A stretch of 64,000 nt of DNA, from positions 186,001 through 250,000 of the forward strand of contig NZ_JBHSJF010000001.1 in NCBI RefSeq assembly GCF_042652085.1. Direction: 5' to 3'. Source of the stretch: Flaviflagellibacter deserti. Its GTDB lineage: Bacteria; Pseudomonadota; Alphaproteobacteria; Rhizobiales; Methylopilaceae. Below, piece after piece: positions 33,249-43,546 of the stretch; within the stretch, counting starts at the first letter, position 1; each line of letters starts with the position of its first letter. A model generated the notes under the pieces. It searched no databases. It saw nothing but the letters and a program-made list of their open reading frames with translations, and had not been told where the DNA came from. Made by a program: the position numbers and the translations under genes.

Positions 33249-33536
33249 ATGACGTTTCGTCCGCTGCACGACCGCGTGGTCGTTCGCCGCCTGACCGCCG
33301 AAGAGAAGACCAAGGGCGGCATCATCATCCCCGACACCGCCAAGGAGAAGCCCCAGGAGGGCGAGATCGTGGCCGTCGGTTCCGGCGCCCGCGATGAAGC
33401 CGGCAAGCTCGTCCCGCTGGACGTGAAGGCCGGCGACAAGATCCTGTTCGGCAAGTGGTCGGGCACTGAAGTCAAGATCGACGGTGAAGAGCTGCTGATC
33501 ATGAAGGAAAGCGACATCCTCGGCATCATCGCCTGA
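33249..33536 (+). CDS. groES: Co-chaperonin GroES
   Basis: 95-residue lid of the GroEL chamber. Start FRPLHDRVVVRRL, mobile loop EEKTKGGIIIPDTAKEK, and the end LLIMKESDILGII are all standard. The ribosome site AAGGAT is 10 nt upstream. First gene of the operon, 41 bp before groEL. Confidence 0.98.
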   Translation: MTFRPLHDRVVVRRLTAEEKTKGGIIIPDTAKEKPQEGEIVAVGSGARDEAGKLVPLDVKAGDKILFGKWSGTEVKIDGEELLIMKESDILGIIA

Positions 33537-33577
33537 GACCCCTTTCTCCCGCAATTTTCTAGATAAGGAAGACAGAC

Positions 33578-35224
<1,647 letters not shown>

Positions 35225-35250
35225 TCCAGCCTCCACGGCTCAGAATACGA

Positions 35251-35282
35251 AGGGCGCGGCTTCGGCCGCGCCCTTTTCTTTT
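35251..35282 (+). terminator. Terminator of the groESL operon
   Basis: 10-bp stem AGGGCGCGGC/GCCGCGCCCT with a TTCG loop, then TTTTCTTTT. Confidence 0.92.
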
Positions 35283-35410
35283 GTCCGCTATCCAGGGTCG
35301 AGCGGGTGCGGGTGCGCTATACTGAAGATGGCAGGAGGCCGTCGCTCAAGCGCATCCCATTCCGCTCGATGGATCGACGTGACACCTGCCGATCGGAAAG
35401 GCGGTGTGCC

Positions 35411-35704
35411 ATGGCGACCTACATCATGCTTGCCAACTGGACCGAACAGGGCGTGCGCAAGGTTTCGGAATCGCCCGCACGTCTCGACGTCGCGAAGAAG
35501 GCGCTCGCCGATCTTGGCGGGGAGATCAAAACCTTCTTCATGACGATGGGTCACTACGACATGGTCGTTGTCTATGAGGCGCCCGACGATGAAGCCGCGG
35601 CCCGTTTTACCCTGAAGCTTGGCATGCAGGGCAATGTCAGGACGGAAACCCTGAAGGCGTTTCCCGAGCCCACCTACAGGGAGCTATTCCGCTCCCTCGG
35701 CTAG
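35411..35704 (+). CDS. GYD domain protein
   Basis: 97 residues from ATG 35411. It has the pattern of the GYD family: YIMLANWTEQGVRKV, then FFMTMGHYDMVVVYEAPDDE with the H-Y-D in place of G-Y-D, then GNVRTETLKAFPEPTYREL. The fold is a ferredoxin-like dimer. Members are widespread, occur near regulators and oxidoreductases, and have no proven reaction. Confidence 0.85.
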   Translation: MATYIMLANWTEQGVRKVSESPARLDVAKKALADLGGEIKTFFMTMGHYDMVVVYEAPDDEAAARFTLKLGMQGNVRTETLKAFPEPTYRELFRSLG

Positions 35705-35824
35705 GAACGGCAGCCGCAAAGCGGGTTCGTTTGGACAACGTTTCGGTATAGTCGCGGACCTTGAGTTCGCACGGACCCGTTCGTCTGCCGGCCTCAAGCC
35801 ATAACAATGCTTGGGGAGGGCGTA

Positions 35825-36616
35825 GTGGATCTCGGATATGGCAAGCGCCGCGTACTGGTCGTCGGCGGCAGCGACGGCATCGGCAGAGCAGCGGCGTCGT
35901 TGATGATCGGCGAGGGCGCCGACGTCGTCATCGCCTCGCGCTCCGAAAAGAACCTCCTCGCCGCGGCGGAGATGATCCACGCCGAGCGCGCCACGGTGCC
36001 GGGCCAGCTCGTCTGCGATGTCACCCGGCCGGAAGCGGGCGCTGTGCTGGCCGAAACGGTCGACGCCCGCTGGGGCGCGCTCGACGTGCTCGTCGCGGCC
36101 GTCGGCGGCAGCGTCCGCGCCGATTTCTCGGCACTCGACGATCAGGCCTGGCTCGACAACTACACCTTCAACATCCTGTCGACGGTGCGCGCCATCCGCT
36201 CGCTGCTGCCTTATCTGGAGAAGGGGTCGAACCCTGCGATCATCACGATGAGCGGCGCCGGCGCGAAGATGCCGTACCAGCATCAGGTCGTCTCGAATGT
36301 CCACAAGGCCGGCCTGATCGGCCTCACCAAGACGCTCGCGCTTGAACTCGCGGACAGGAACATCCGCATCAATACGATCGCGCCCGGGCGCACGCTGACC
36401 TCGCTCTGGACGAACCGCGCCGACATGCTCGCCGCCGAGCGCGGCTCGACGCGCGAAGAGGTGCTGCAGGAATTCGCCAAGGATATTCCCCTTGGCCGCT
36501 TCGCGCAGCCGGATGAGATCGCGACAATGATCGTCTGGCTCTGCAGCCCGCTCGCGAGCTATGTCACCGGCCAGACGATCAGCGTCGACGGCGGCATTGC
36601 GCGCGGTCTGCTCTAG
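35825..36616 (+). CDS. SDR-family protein lacking the catalytic tyrosine
   Basis: 263 residues. GTG 35825 has GGGAGG just upstream and is preferred to ATG 35807, which has no ribosome site. The NAD(P) site VVGGSDGIGRAAA replaces the usual TGxxxGIG. Then follow an AAVGG segment for NNAG and the Ser of IITMSGAG. At the catalytic YxxxK the sequence is SNVHK: the Lys is kept but Tyr is Ser. TIAPGRTLT and the end YVTGQTISVDGG are normal. A classical oxidoreductase activity is doubtful; it may bind a cofactor or use another residue. Substrate unknown. Confidence 0.8.
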   Translation: MDLGYGKRRVLVVGGSDGIGRAAASLMIGEGADVVIASRSEKNLLAAAEMIHAERATVPGQLVCDVTRPEAGAVLAETVDARWGALDVLVAAVGGSVRADFSALDDQAWLDNYTFNILSTVRAIRSLLPYLEKGSNPAIITMSGAGAKMPYQHQVVSNVHKAGLIGLTKTLALELADRNIRINTIAPGRTLTSLWTNRADMLAAERGSTREEVLQEFAKDIPLGRFAQPDEIATMIVWLCSPLASYVTGQTISVDGGIARGLL

Positions 36617-36691
36617 CCGTGACGAAACCGACATTGCCGCTCTGGTGCCCACTATCGCTTAAACAAGTCGAACTGAAAGCGAACGCCCTCA

Positions 36692-36976
36692 ATGCCTGCT
36701 CCCGAAAAAGAGCCTGATCCTCCGCGCCGCGATCTCCGCGAACTCATCGTCTTCGCGCTCGTCATCACGCTGCTCGTCATGGTCGGCTCGGTGACGATCA
36801 TGGGCATCGTCACGGCCGGCCTGTGCGGGTTCGATGCGAACGCCAACTGCTCGGCGGATACGATCCGGATGACGACCTTGCGCGCCACGCTCGAAATGGT
36901 GCTGCCGCCAATCGTCGGTTTCGTCGCCGCGATCGTCGGCTTTCATTTCGGCGAGAAGGCGGGACGCGGACGCTAG
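36692..36976 (+). CDS. Two-TM small membrane protein
   Basis: 94 residues. Two membrane helices (LIVFALVITLLVMVGSVTIM and MVLPPIVGFVAAIVGFHFG) are joined by a loop with two cysteines (GLCGFDANANCSAD) that could form a disulfide. No family recognised. Its stop overlaps the convergent reductase gene by 4 nt. Confidence 0.65.
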   Translation: MPAPEKEPDPPRRDLRELIVFALVITLLVMVGSVTIMGIVTAGLCGFDANANCSADTIRMTTLRATLEMVLPPIVGFVAAIVGFHFGEKAGRGR

Positions 36977-37836
36977 CCCCCACCGACGAGCGCGGCGATC
37001 ACCTCGTCGACGCCGACCTTGCCCCTGATGGCTTCGCGACCCTCGTTGGCGAAGTCGATCCAGCCTTCGTTGAAGCCATCCAGCATGCGGATGCGGGGCA
37101 GGGGATGCTTCATGCCCTGCGAGCGGAACAGCTCCTCCCAGGTCTCGCGCGGCACCGGTTCGGTGCGTACTGGCTTGCCGAACGCCTTCGCGAATGCGTT
37201 GGCGATGTCGTTCGGTGAGACGCGGCGGGGGCCTTGCAGGTCGAAAACGCGGAGGCCTGTCCATTCCTGCTGAATGAGGTCCGCCGAAACCCAGCCGACA
37301 TCCTTCGCGGCGACCATCGGGAACGCCTTGTCGAGCGGGGTGAGGAAGCTCTGGATCATGCCGGTCTCGCGCGCCGAGGCCACGTCCCAGGCCGCGTTGT
37401 CGATGAACCAGCCCGGCCGCAGGAAGGTGACCGGCATCGGAAGCTCGCGCAGGGCGTCCTCCATCAAGGTCCGCTGCGACAGGAGATTGTCCTCCACCGC
37501 ATCGGCGCCGACGGTCGACAGGCAGAGCACCCGGCCGGGCTTCGCCGCCTTCAGCGCGGTCACGACGCTGTCGATCACGGCGCGCGCTTCCGGATAACCG
37601 GGTTCGGGATCGAAGCAGGGCGGCGGCAGGATGAAAACGGCTTCGGCGCCATGGAAGGCTTCGGTGAGCGCCGCCGCATCCTCCATCTCGGCCAGCGCGA
37701 TCTCGCAGCCGAGCTTTGCCCATTCCTCGCCCTTCTTCGCATCGCGCACGACGGCGCGGAGGGGCTTGCCAGCGGCGAGCAGGGTGCGGGCGAGTTCGCC
37801 GCCGACATTGCCGGTGATTCCAGTGATCGCGTACAT
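36973..37836 (-). CDS. NmrA-like NAD(P)-binding protein
   Basis: 287 residues with an atypical-SDR fold: dinucleotide site YAITGITGNVGGELART, LRAVVRDAKK, AVFILPPP, VLCLSTVGAD and TFLRPGWFIDN. This family (NmrA, QorB-like) has reductases for quinones and also non-enzymatic redox sensors. It is divergent from a LysR regulator 110 bp away, which is a common arrangement for a regulator and its target. Confidence 0.82.
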   Translation of the reverse strand: MYAITGITGNVGGELARTLLAAGKPLRAVVRDAKKGEEWAKLGCEIALAEMEDAAALTEAFHGAEAVFILPPPCFDPEPGYPEARAVIDSVVTALKAAKPGRVLCLSTVGADAVEDNLLSQRTLMEDALRELPMPVTFLRPGWFIDNAAWDVASARETGMIQSFLTPLDKAFPMVAAKDVGWVSADLIQQEWTGLRVFDLQGPRRVSPNDIANAFAKAFGKPVRTEPVPRETWEELFRSQGMKHPLPRIRMLDGFNEGWIDFANEGREAIRGKVGVDEVIAALVGGG

Positions 37837-37917
37837 GATTTCTCTCTCGCGTTGAGACGTTGCGGGAAACTAACGCGCGAGTGATCGTTGCCGTGAGTGC
37901 CATTAAGTCATATCTTT

Positions 37918-37934
37918 GGTGATTGATAATCACC
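37918..37934. promoter_or_regulatory. Candidate LysR operator
   Basis: Inverted repeat GGTGATT-GAT-AATCACC, flanked by ATATC and GATAT. It lies 12 bp before the LysR start, in the region shared with the divergent NmrA-like gene, so autoregulation and control of the neighbour are both possible. Confidence 0.6.
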
Positions 37935-37946
37935 GGATATTCAGCC

Positions 37947-38921
37947 ATGGCATTCGATGGGCGCGTGATCTCGAACGTTGGCGTGCTCGCCGCGATCGTC
38001 GAAGGCGGCAGCTTCGCGCGAGCCGCCGATGCGCTCGGCCTGTCGCGATCCGGCGTCAGCCGCGCGGTCTCGCGGCTGGAGGGCCGCGTCGGTGTCCGCC
38101 TTCTTGATCGCACCACGCGCGCCGTCGCGCTGACCGACGAAGGCAGGAAGCTCTATTCGGAGATCGCGCCGCTGCTGACTGGCATCGAGGACGCGGTGAC
38201 GGTCACGTCCGGTTCGTCGGTCGCGGTGCGTGGCCGGCTGCGCGTCAATGTCGACGCATTCTTCTCGCGCCTCCTGTTCACGCCGCACATCGCCGATTTC
38301 CTGTCGCTCTACCCCGACCTGTCGCTCGAGCTCGTGGCGCGCGACCAGTTGGGCGATCTCGTCGGCGAGGGGTTCGACATCGCGGTCCGTTTCGGCACGC
38401 CGCCGGAATCCTCGCTCGTCTCGCGCAAGCTGCTCGACACCCGCACCATCACGGTCGCCTCGCCTGCCTATCTCGCGGCTCGCGGCATACCGGGCGAACC
38501 TTCCGATCTCGCGAGGCACACCTGCATTCAGGTTCGCGACTCGCTGACCGGGCAGCCGATCGGGGAATGGCAGTTCCGGCGAGGAAAAAAGGTGGTTCAG
38601 GTGAAGACGAGCGGCCGGCTGATGGTCGCCGAGTTCGGCACCATGCTCGGGGCATGCCTCGGCGGCGTCGGCATAGCGCGGGTCAAGGCGATCGGCGTGC
38701 AGCACCTCATCGACCAGGGCGCGCTGGTCGAGGTTCTGCCGAACTGGCTCGGCGACAGTTTCCCGCTTTACGCGCTCTATCCCTCGCGCCATCTGCCGCC
38801 GGCAAAAGTGCGGGCCTTCATCGATTTCGTGCAGTCGCGGCTCGTCGAAACAGAGACCGCGATTGACGTTCCCTTCGCCGAATACCCCAACATATTGAGG
38901 AACCACGCCTCCCTGTCGTGA
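37947..38921 (+). CDS. LysR-family transcriptional regulator
   Basis: 324 residues from ATG 37947 (MAFDGRVISNVG). N-terminal winged HTH: LAAIVEGGSFARAADALGLS, RSGVSRAVSRLEGRVGVRLL. The rest is a LysR effector domain (VRGRLRVNVDAFF, DIAVRFGTPPESSL, GQPIGEWQFRRG), of the CrgA-like subgroup that controls neighbouring oxidoreductase genes. The divergent NmrA-like gene is the likely target. Confidence 0.9.
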   Translation: MAFDGRVISNVGVLAAIVEGGSFARAADALGLSRSGVSRAVSRLEGRVGVRLLDRTTRAVALTDEGRKLYSEIAPLLTGIEDAVTVTSGSSVAVRGRLRVNVDAFFSRLLFTPHIADFLSLYPDLSLELVARDQLGDLVGEGFDIAVRFGTPPESSLVSRKLLDTRTITVASPAYLAARGIPGEPSDLARHTCIQVRDSLTGQPIGEWQFRRGKKVVQVKTSGRLMVAEFGTMLGACLGGVGIARVKAIGVQHLIDQGALVEVLPNWLGDSFPLYALYPSRHLPPAKVRAFIDFVQSRLVETETAIDVPFAEYPNILRNHASLS

Positions 38922-39014
38922 GTTTGCTTGTCATGACGGAACGGATCGAAAGGTCCGTTTCTTCCGAGGCAACGTCCGCGTGAGTAATCGCGCGCTCAAC
39001 CAGGAGGTAACACC

Positions 39015-39197
39015 ATGCTCGGCTGGGCTCTCACCTTTCTCATCGTTGCGCTGATCGCGGCGGCGTTCGGTTTCGGTGGTCTTGCCGGCACGGCGATCGA
39101 GATCGCGAAGGTCATTTTCTTCATCGCGATCGTTCTGTTCGTGCTGTCGGCCGTGTTCGGCTTCATGCGCGGCCGTACCGGCCCGCCGATTGCCTGA
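39015..39197 (+). CDS. DUF1328 small membrane protein (YtjA-like)
   Basis: 60 residues with two membrane helices (GWALTFLIVALIAAAFGFGG and EIAKVIFFIAIVLFVLSAVFG). It has an excellent ribosome site AGGAGG. The family is common in proteobacteria and is often induced in stationary phase or stress; no known function. An intrinsic terminator follows. Confidence 0.88.
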   Translation: MLGWALTFLIVALIAAAFGFGGLAGTAIEIAKVIFFIAIVLFVLSAVFGFMRGRTGPPIA

Positions 39198-39217
39198 CAC
39201 AGTTTGCTCCTAATCAG

Positions 39218-39246
39218 AAAGCCCGCATCACCAGTGCGGGCTTTTT
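39218..39246 (+). terminator. Terminator after the DUF1328 gene
   Basis: 10-bp stem AAAGCCCGCA/TGCGGGCTTT with a 7-nt loop and a T-run. Confidence 0.88.
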
Positions 39247-39268
39247 GCTGTGACGACGGAGAACCTCA

Positions 39269-40144
39269 ATGGACCAGCGGATCATCGATCTCTACGACCG
39301 CTTCACGCACGGCCAAATCTCGCGCCGGGAGTTTATGGACGGCCTCGGACGGCTGGCGGGTTCCACCGCCGCCGCGACCGCTCTGCTTCCGGTCCTCACC
39401 AACAATTACGCTCAGGCGGCCATCGTCGCGCCGGAAGACGAGCGCATCGAGACCCGCCGCGTCTCCTATCCCGCGCCGGGCGGCGCCATCTCCGGCTATC
39501 TGGTTCGCCTCAAGGGCGCCGACGCCAAGCGTCCGGCCGTCATCGTCATCCATGAGAACCGCGGTCTCAATCCGCATATCGAGGACGTGACCCGCCGTAT
39601 CGCGCTTGAGGGCTTCCTTGCCTTCGCGCCGGACCTCCTGACGCTCGCCGGCGGCACGCCGACCAATGAGGACGAGGCGCGTGACAAGATCGCCAAGCTG
39701 AAATCCGAGGATACCGTTGCCCAGCTCGTGGCCTGTGTCACCTTCCTGAAGGCCCACCCGATGTCGACCGGCAAGGTCGGCGCGGTCGGCTTCTGCTGGG
39801 GCGGCGGCAAGGTCAATGAACTGGCCGCCGCGTCGCCGGAGCTCGACGCCGGTGTCGCCTATTACGGGATGCAGATTCCAGCCGACAAGGTTTCGGCGAT
39901 TAAGGCGCCGCTCCTGCTCCACTACGCTGGGCTCGACGAGCGCATAAATGCCGGCATGGAGGCTTACAGGAAGGCGCTGACCGACCAGGGCAAGACCTTC
40001 GAGATATTCGTCTACGATGGTGTCAATCATGCCTTCAATAACGACACCAACGCCACCCGCTACGACAAGGCGGCGGCCGACCTCGCCTGGGGCCGCACCG
40101 TCACCTTCCTGAAGAAATACGCGGGAGAGCCGCCGGCCGGTTAA
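39269..40144 (+). CDS. Exported dienelactone hydrolase family protein
   Basis: 291 residues. The N-terminus has a twin-arginine motif SRREFMDG followed by a hydrophobic segment (LAGSTAAATALLPVL) and an Ala-X-Ala cut site, so export by Tat is likely. The alpha/beta hydrolase has the DLH triad: Cys in GFCWGGG, Asp in GLDERI, His in VNHAFNN, with IHENRGLNPH before it. Classical DLH opens dienelactones in chlorocatechol breakdown; this periplasmic branch has no proven substrate. Its stop overlaps the marC gene by 4 nt (convergent). Confidence 0.88.
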   Translation: MDQRIIDLYDRFTHGQISRREFMDGLGRLAGSTAAATALLPVLTNNYAQAAIVAPEDERIETRRVSYPAPGGAISGYLVRLKGADAKRPAVIVIHENRGLNPHIEDVTRRIALEGFLAFAPDLLTLAGGTPTNEDEARDKIAKLKSEDTVAQLVACVTFLKAHPMSTGKVGAVGFCWGGGKVNELAAASPELDAGVAYYGMQIPADKVSAIKAPLLLHYAGLDERINAGMEAYRKALTDQGKTFEIFVYDGVNHAFNNDTNATRYDKAAADLAWGRTVTFLKKYAGEPPAG

Positions 40145-40773
40145 GGCAGCGGCAGGTTAAGCCAGGTCGACAGGCCGTCGAGAACCTCGCTGACGGCGAC
40201 GGCGGCGAGGATCGTGCCCATAACGCGGCTGATCACACTCGTGCCTGCCGTACCGATCAGATTCTCAATCTTCTCGGCGACGAGGAACAGGCCGAGCTGA
40301 ATCAGGAGAACGACGATCAGCACGATCACGGTCAGCGCCTGATCATCGATGCGGTGCCGTGAATCGTCGGTCAGCAGGACGACAGCGAGCATTGCGCCTG
40401 GACTGGCGATCGCCGGGATCGCGAGTGGGAACACCGCCGCCTGCCGTGGCGACTGCTTGGCGAGGTTCTCGTCCTCCGCGACCTCCGACGGGCCGAAGAT
40501 CATGCTAAGCGCGAACAGGAACAGCACGATGCCGCCAGAGATCTGGAAGGCGGTCAGCGGCACGCCCATGCCGGCCAGGATGAATTGCCCGCCGACGATG
40601 AAGAACAGAAGCACGAAGAAGGCGACGAGCACCGCATGTACGGCGACCGTCCGCCGCTCTTCCGGCGGCCGCATCGCGGCGACGGCGAGAAAGACGGGCA
40701 GTGAACCGAGTGGGTCGATGACCACCGCGAGGGTGAGGAATTCGCTGAACTTGTCCTGAAGGACCGCGAGCAT
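40141..40773 (-). CDS. MarC family membrane protein
   Basis: 210 residues from ATG 40773. Six membrane helices, with the repeated family motif: VVIDPLGSLPVFLA near the N-terminus and FPLAIPAIASPGAM in the middle. The family is annotated as antibiotic-resistance related, but that role was not confirmed in E. coli; transport of an unknown solute is likely. The start overlaps the hisG stop by 1 nt, so it is cotranscribed with hisZ and hisG. Confidence 0.88.
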   Translation of the reverse strand: MLAVLQDKFSEFLTLAVVIDPLGSLPVFLAVAAMRPPEERRTVAVHAVLVAFFVLLFFIVGGQFILAGMGVPLTAFQISGGIVLFLFALSMIFGPSEVAEDENLAKQSPRQAAVFPLAIPAIASPGAMLAVVLLTDDSRHRIDDQALTVIVLIVVLLIQLGLFLVAEKIENLIGTAGTSVISRVMGTILAAVAVSEVLDGLSTWLNLPLP

Positions 40774-41753
40774 CAACGCGGGCCGAGCGCCGCCAGCAGG
40801 CGCTCGTTGAGCGGGTTTGTCGACTGGAACACGTCGTCGAGGTCCGTCGTCGCAACGGTGTCCGCACCCTGCGCCATCAGCCAGTCCGCAATGGGATAGA
40901 TCGCCGACTTTGGCACGTGCAGGACGAGCGGACCATCGGCCGATATGCCAAACGGGGCGACGGCTCCGAACTGCTCGCCCGCGAGTTTCACGATCATTGC
41001 CCGATCGCCCTTCGGCAGGGCCTTCACCTCCTGCACCGCGCGGGCGCGGGCGGCGGCGCCGAGGCGTGCCAGGATCGCGCGGGCGGCGGAGAGGGCGGTG
41101 GGGTTCCAGTCGGCGCGGAGCGAGGCGACCAGATTGGCCTCGCTCTTCAGGATCAGACCGTCGTCCAGAACCTTCAGCGCGTTGGCGGCGAGAGTCGAAC
41201 CCGTCGTCGTGATGTCGACGATGACGTCGGCCGTGCCGGAAGCTGGCGCGCCCTCGGTCGCGCCGAGGCTCTCGACGATGCGGTAATCGCCGAGCCCGTT
41301 CTGCGCGAAGAAGCTTCGCGTCAGCGTGATGTATTTCGTCGCCACGCGCAGCGGCCGGCCGAGGCGGCTGCGGAAGCGCGTCGCGACATCGTCGAGGTCG
41401 GCCATGGTGCGGACGTCGATCCAGGCCTGCGGCACGGCGATGACCACCGAGGCGGGACCGAAGCCGAGCGGCGCGAGGAGAAGCACCCGCGTGTCGGCCT
41501 GCGGAACCTGTTCACGGATCAGGTCCTCGCCGGTCACGCCGAGATGGACGTTGCCGAGGCTCAGTTCCTTGGCGATCTCCGAGGCCGAGAGGAACAGCAC
41601 CCGCGCCGATGGAAGCCCCGCGACCGTGCCGCGATAGTCGCGCGAGCCGCGCGGCTGCATCAGCGGCAGGCCGGCTTGGGCAAAGAAGGCGAAGGCGTTT
41701 TCCTGGAGCCGGCCCTTGGACGGTACGGCAAGAAGCAGCGGTTCGTCGCTCAT
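40773..41753 (-). CDS. hisG: ATP phosphoribosyltransferase catalytic subunit
   Basis: First enzyme of histidine synthesis: joins PRPP and ATP. 326 residues, with PSKGRLQENAFAF, LGVTGEDLIRE and the PRPP loop VDITTTGSTLAANAL. It is longer than the minimal HisZ-dependent form (about 230) but follows the pattern I recall for Bradyrhizobium-type HisG, which also has a HisZ partner. The hisZ gene is directly upstream with a 4-nt overlap, so the hetero-complex is expected. Feedback inhibition by histidine then goes through HisZ. Confidence 0.93.
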   Translation of the reverse strand: MSDEPLLLAVPSKGRLQENAFAFFAQAGLPLMQPRGSRDYRGTVAGLPSARVLFLSASEIAKELSLGNVHLGVTGEDLIREQVPQADTRVLLLAPLGFGPASVVIAVPQAWIDVRTMADLDDVATRFRSRLGRPLRVATKYITLTRSFFAQNGLGDYRIVESLGATEGAPASGTADVIVDITTTGSTLAANALKVLDDGLILKSEANLVASLRADWNPTALSAARAILARLGAAARARAVQEVKALPKGDRAMIVKLAGEQFGAVAPFGISADGPLVLHVPKSAIYPIADWLMAQGADTVATTDLDDVFQSTNPLNERLLAALGPR

Positions 41754-42901
41754 GCCGCGGCCTCCTCGATGCGCTCGACGAAGATGGCGCAGCCGACCGC
41801 CGGCACCGGGGCCGCGGCGCCAAGGGTCTGCAGCAGGTTGTCGTAGCGGCCGCCGCCGATCAGCGCGCCCATGCCCTTCAGGCGCGGCACGCGGAATTCG
41901 AAGGTGAGGCCAGTGTAGTAATCGAGCTGGCGGCCGAATGAGGTGGCGAAGCTCATGCCTGCCACGTCGAGACCGCGCTCCGCCATTTCCTCGTTTCGCT
42001 TCTCGAACGAGTCGAGCGCCTGGCGAAGCTCGCGGTCGTCGGATGCCGAGATCGCACCCGACAGTCGCGCCTCGACGAGCAGCGCGCGGATCTCGCCGAT
42101 CGCCGTGACGGGGTCGCTCTCGATGGTTAGGAAGGCGGTCAGCGCCTCATGCGTCGGCTCCGGCAGCGAGGCCGAGGCGCGCAGCCGTGCCTGTTCGAGG
42201 AAGCGCTCGGCGATGTCGCCCGCGGTCCGCCCGCCGACCTGGCTGATGCCCGCGATCGACAGCATGTCCTCGACCACGGCCTTCGCCGCTTTCGGGTCCG
42301 CGCCGTCGAGTGCGGCAAGGAAGGCGGTGTGGTCGCCGTTTCCGACCGGGGAGGGGGCAAGGCTCGCGAGATCGCGGCCGAGCCCGCCTTGGCGCGCCAC
42401 GTCGCGCACCAGGCGGCGGCGCCACGGCGCGGGAATTTCCAGCGCGTCGATGAAGGCGTTGAACAGCGCGCGGTCTCCGAGCCTCAGCTCAATGCCCTCC
42501 ACGCCGTAGAATTCGAGCGCCTCGGCCGAGCGGGCGAGGATTTCGGCATCGGCGGCCTCGCGGTCCTTGCGGCCGAAGATCTCCATCCCGGCCTGCAGGA
42601 ATTCGCCACCGCCCTGTTCGCGGTGGCGGAACACCGGGCCGAGATAGCAATAGGCGGCCTCCGCCTCGGGCCTGCCGGCCTCGATGTGCTGGCGCGCGGT
42701 CGGGATCGTCAGATCGGGACGCAGGCAAAGCTCGTTGCCCTCGGCGTCCGCCGTCAGGAACATGCGGCGGCGCAGGTCCTCGCCGGAAACGTCGATGAAG
42801 GCCGCGGCCGGCTGCAGGATCGGCGGCTCGACGCGCGCATAGCCGTTCTTCGCGAGAATCGCGACGAGCTGGGCGGCTTTCTGGCTGGCGGGCGAGGGCA
42901 T
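41750..42901 (-). CDS. hisZ: ATP phosphoribosyltransferase regulatory subunit
   Basis: 383 residues from ATG 42901 (MPSPASQKAAQL). It is a paralogue of histidyl-tRNA synthetase without tRNA-binding function. Kept features: RRRMFLTADAEGNELCLRPD, LGPVFRHREQGGGEFLQAG, YYTGLTFEF and GALIGGGRYDNL. In HisG-short systems it is needed for activity and histidine sensing. It stands first in the hisZ-hisG-marC unit. An upstream in-frame ATG at 42976 would add 25 residues. Confidence 0.92.
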   Translation of the reverse strand: MPSPASQKAAQLVAILAKNGYARVEPPILQPAAAFIDVSGEDLRRRMFLTADAEGNELCLRPDLTIPTARQHIEAGRPEAEAAYCYLGPVFRHREQGGGEFLQAGMEIFGRKDREAADAEILARSAEALEFYGVEGIELRLGDRALFNAFIDALEIPAPWRRRLVRDVARQGGLGRDLASLAPSPVGNGDHTAFLAALDGADPKAAKAVVEDMLSIAGISQVGGRTAGDIAERFLEQARLRASASLPEPTHEALTAFLTIESDPVTAIGEIRALLVEARLSGAISASDDRELRQALDSFEKRNEEMAERGLDVAGMSFATSFGRQLDYYTGLTFEFRVPRLKGMGALIGGGRYDNLLQTLGAAAPVPAVGCAIFVERIEEAAA

Positions 42902-43038
42902 TGAGGGATGGCCGAATGTCAGGTCGGCGCTGTCTAGCAATGTCGCGCGCGCTAGGCGAGGGCTTTTCGCCAACATGACGAATGGTCGATCGAAAGGCGG
43001 CTGGCGCTCCGGCGCTGACGGCGCTACCAAATCGCGCC

Positions 43039-43311
43039 ATGGGTCTCTTCAGCCTCGGCCGCCGCCGCGACAGCGAAACCGCCATTACCTCCAGGCACAT
43101 CGCCGGGCAGGTCCGCACCGTGCTTCAGCTCGGTGAGGACGATGCCGTCACAGTCAGTCAGATTGACTGCGGCGATCCCGCCTGCGCCGGCGGAGCGGAG
43201 ACGGTGATCCTGGTGATGCGCAAGGGCCATAAGACGCGCGCTGCGAAGATCTCGAAGGCGATGTCATTCGTTGCTGATGAGGACGTGGCCGAGGCGGTGC
43301 GGCTTCTGTGA
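43039..43311 (+). CDS. Small conserved-looking protein next to hisZ
   Basis: 90 residues from ATG 43039 (MGLFSLGRRRDSETAITSRH). The C-terminal part has VSQIDCGDPACAGGAETVIL and HKTRAAKISKAMSFV. The paired cysteines in CGDPAC and the strand after them suggest a compact domain, perhaps metal or redox binding. Not recognised. Divergent from hisZ. Confidence 0.68.
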   Translation: MGLFSLGRRRDSETAITSRHIAGQVRTVLQLGEDDAVTVSQIDCGDPACAGGAETVILVMRKGHKTRAAKISKAMSFVADEDVAEAVRLL

Positions 43312-43314
43312 AAG

Positions 43315-43452
43315 CGTGTCCCGGGGCGCGAAGCGAGCCCGGGACCCATAGCCCCCGCGCAGATGATTTCTTCCGGCGTTCGCAGCCCGCCATCTTAATG
43401 TCGCTGCGGAAGTATGTGTCCCGGGCTCACGCTCCGCGTGCCCGGGACACAC
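43315..43452. repeat. Palindromic intergenic repeat cluster, family C
   Basis: Two hairpins built on GTCCCGGG/CCCGGGAC (43318-43345 and 43416-43452), each with a short GC-rich loop rich in CGCGAAGCG or CACGCTCCGCG. A related single hairpin is at 45956-45985. Confidence 0.8.
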
Positions 43453-43546
43453 TTCCCGCGAATCCACAGCCCGAGCTCGCAACCGTCACGAGTCCGTCAC
43501 CCCCTGGGCCCTATGGCAGATCGGTGATTGCTGGCTGGGGGTTGGC

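Noticed and set aside
38939..38960. GGAAC...CGTT upstream of the DUF1328 gene as an EcfG general-stress promoter
   Set aside because: The spacing between GGAAC and CGTT is 13 nt, not the 16-17 nt expected for EcfG promoters; the segment is also part of a short inverted repeat.
43315..43452. CRISPR array
   Set aside because: The repeats are hairpins of unequal length without regular spacers, and no cas genes are near; they are intergenic palindromes.
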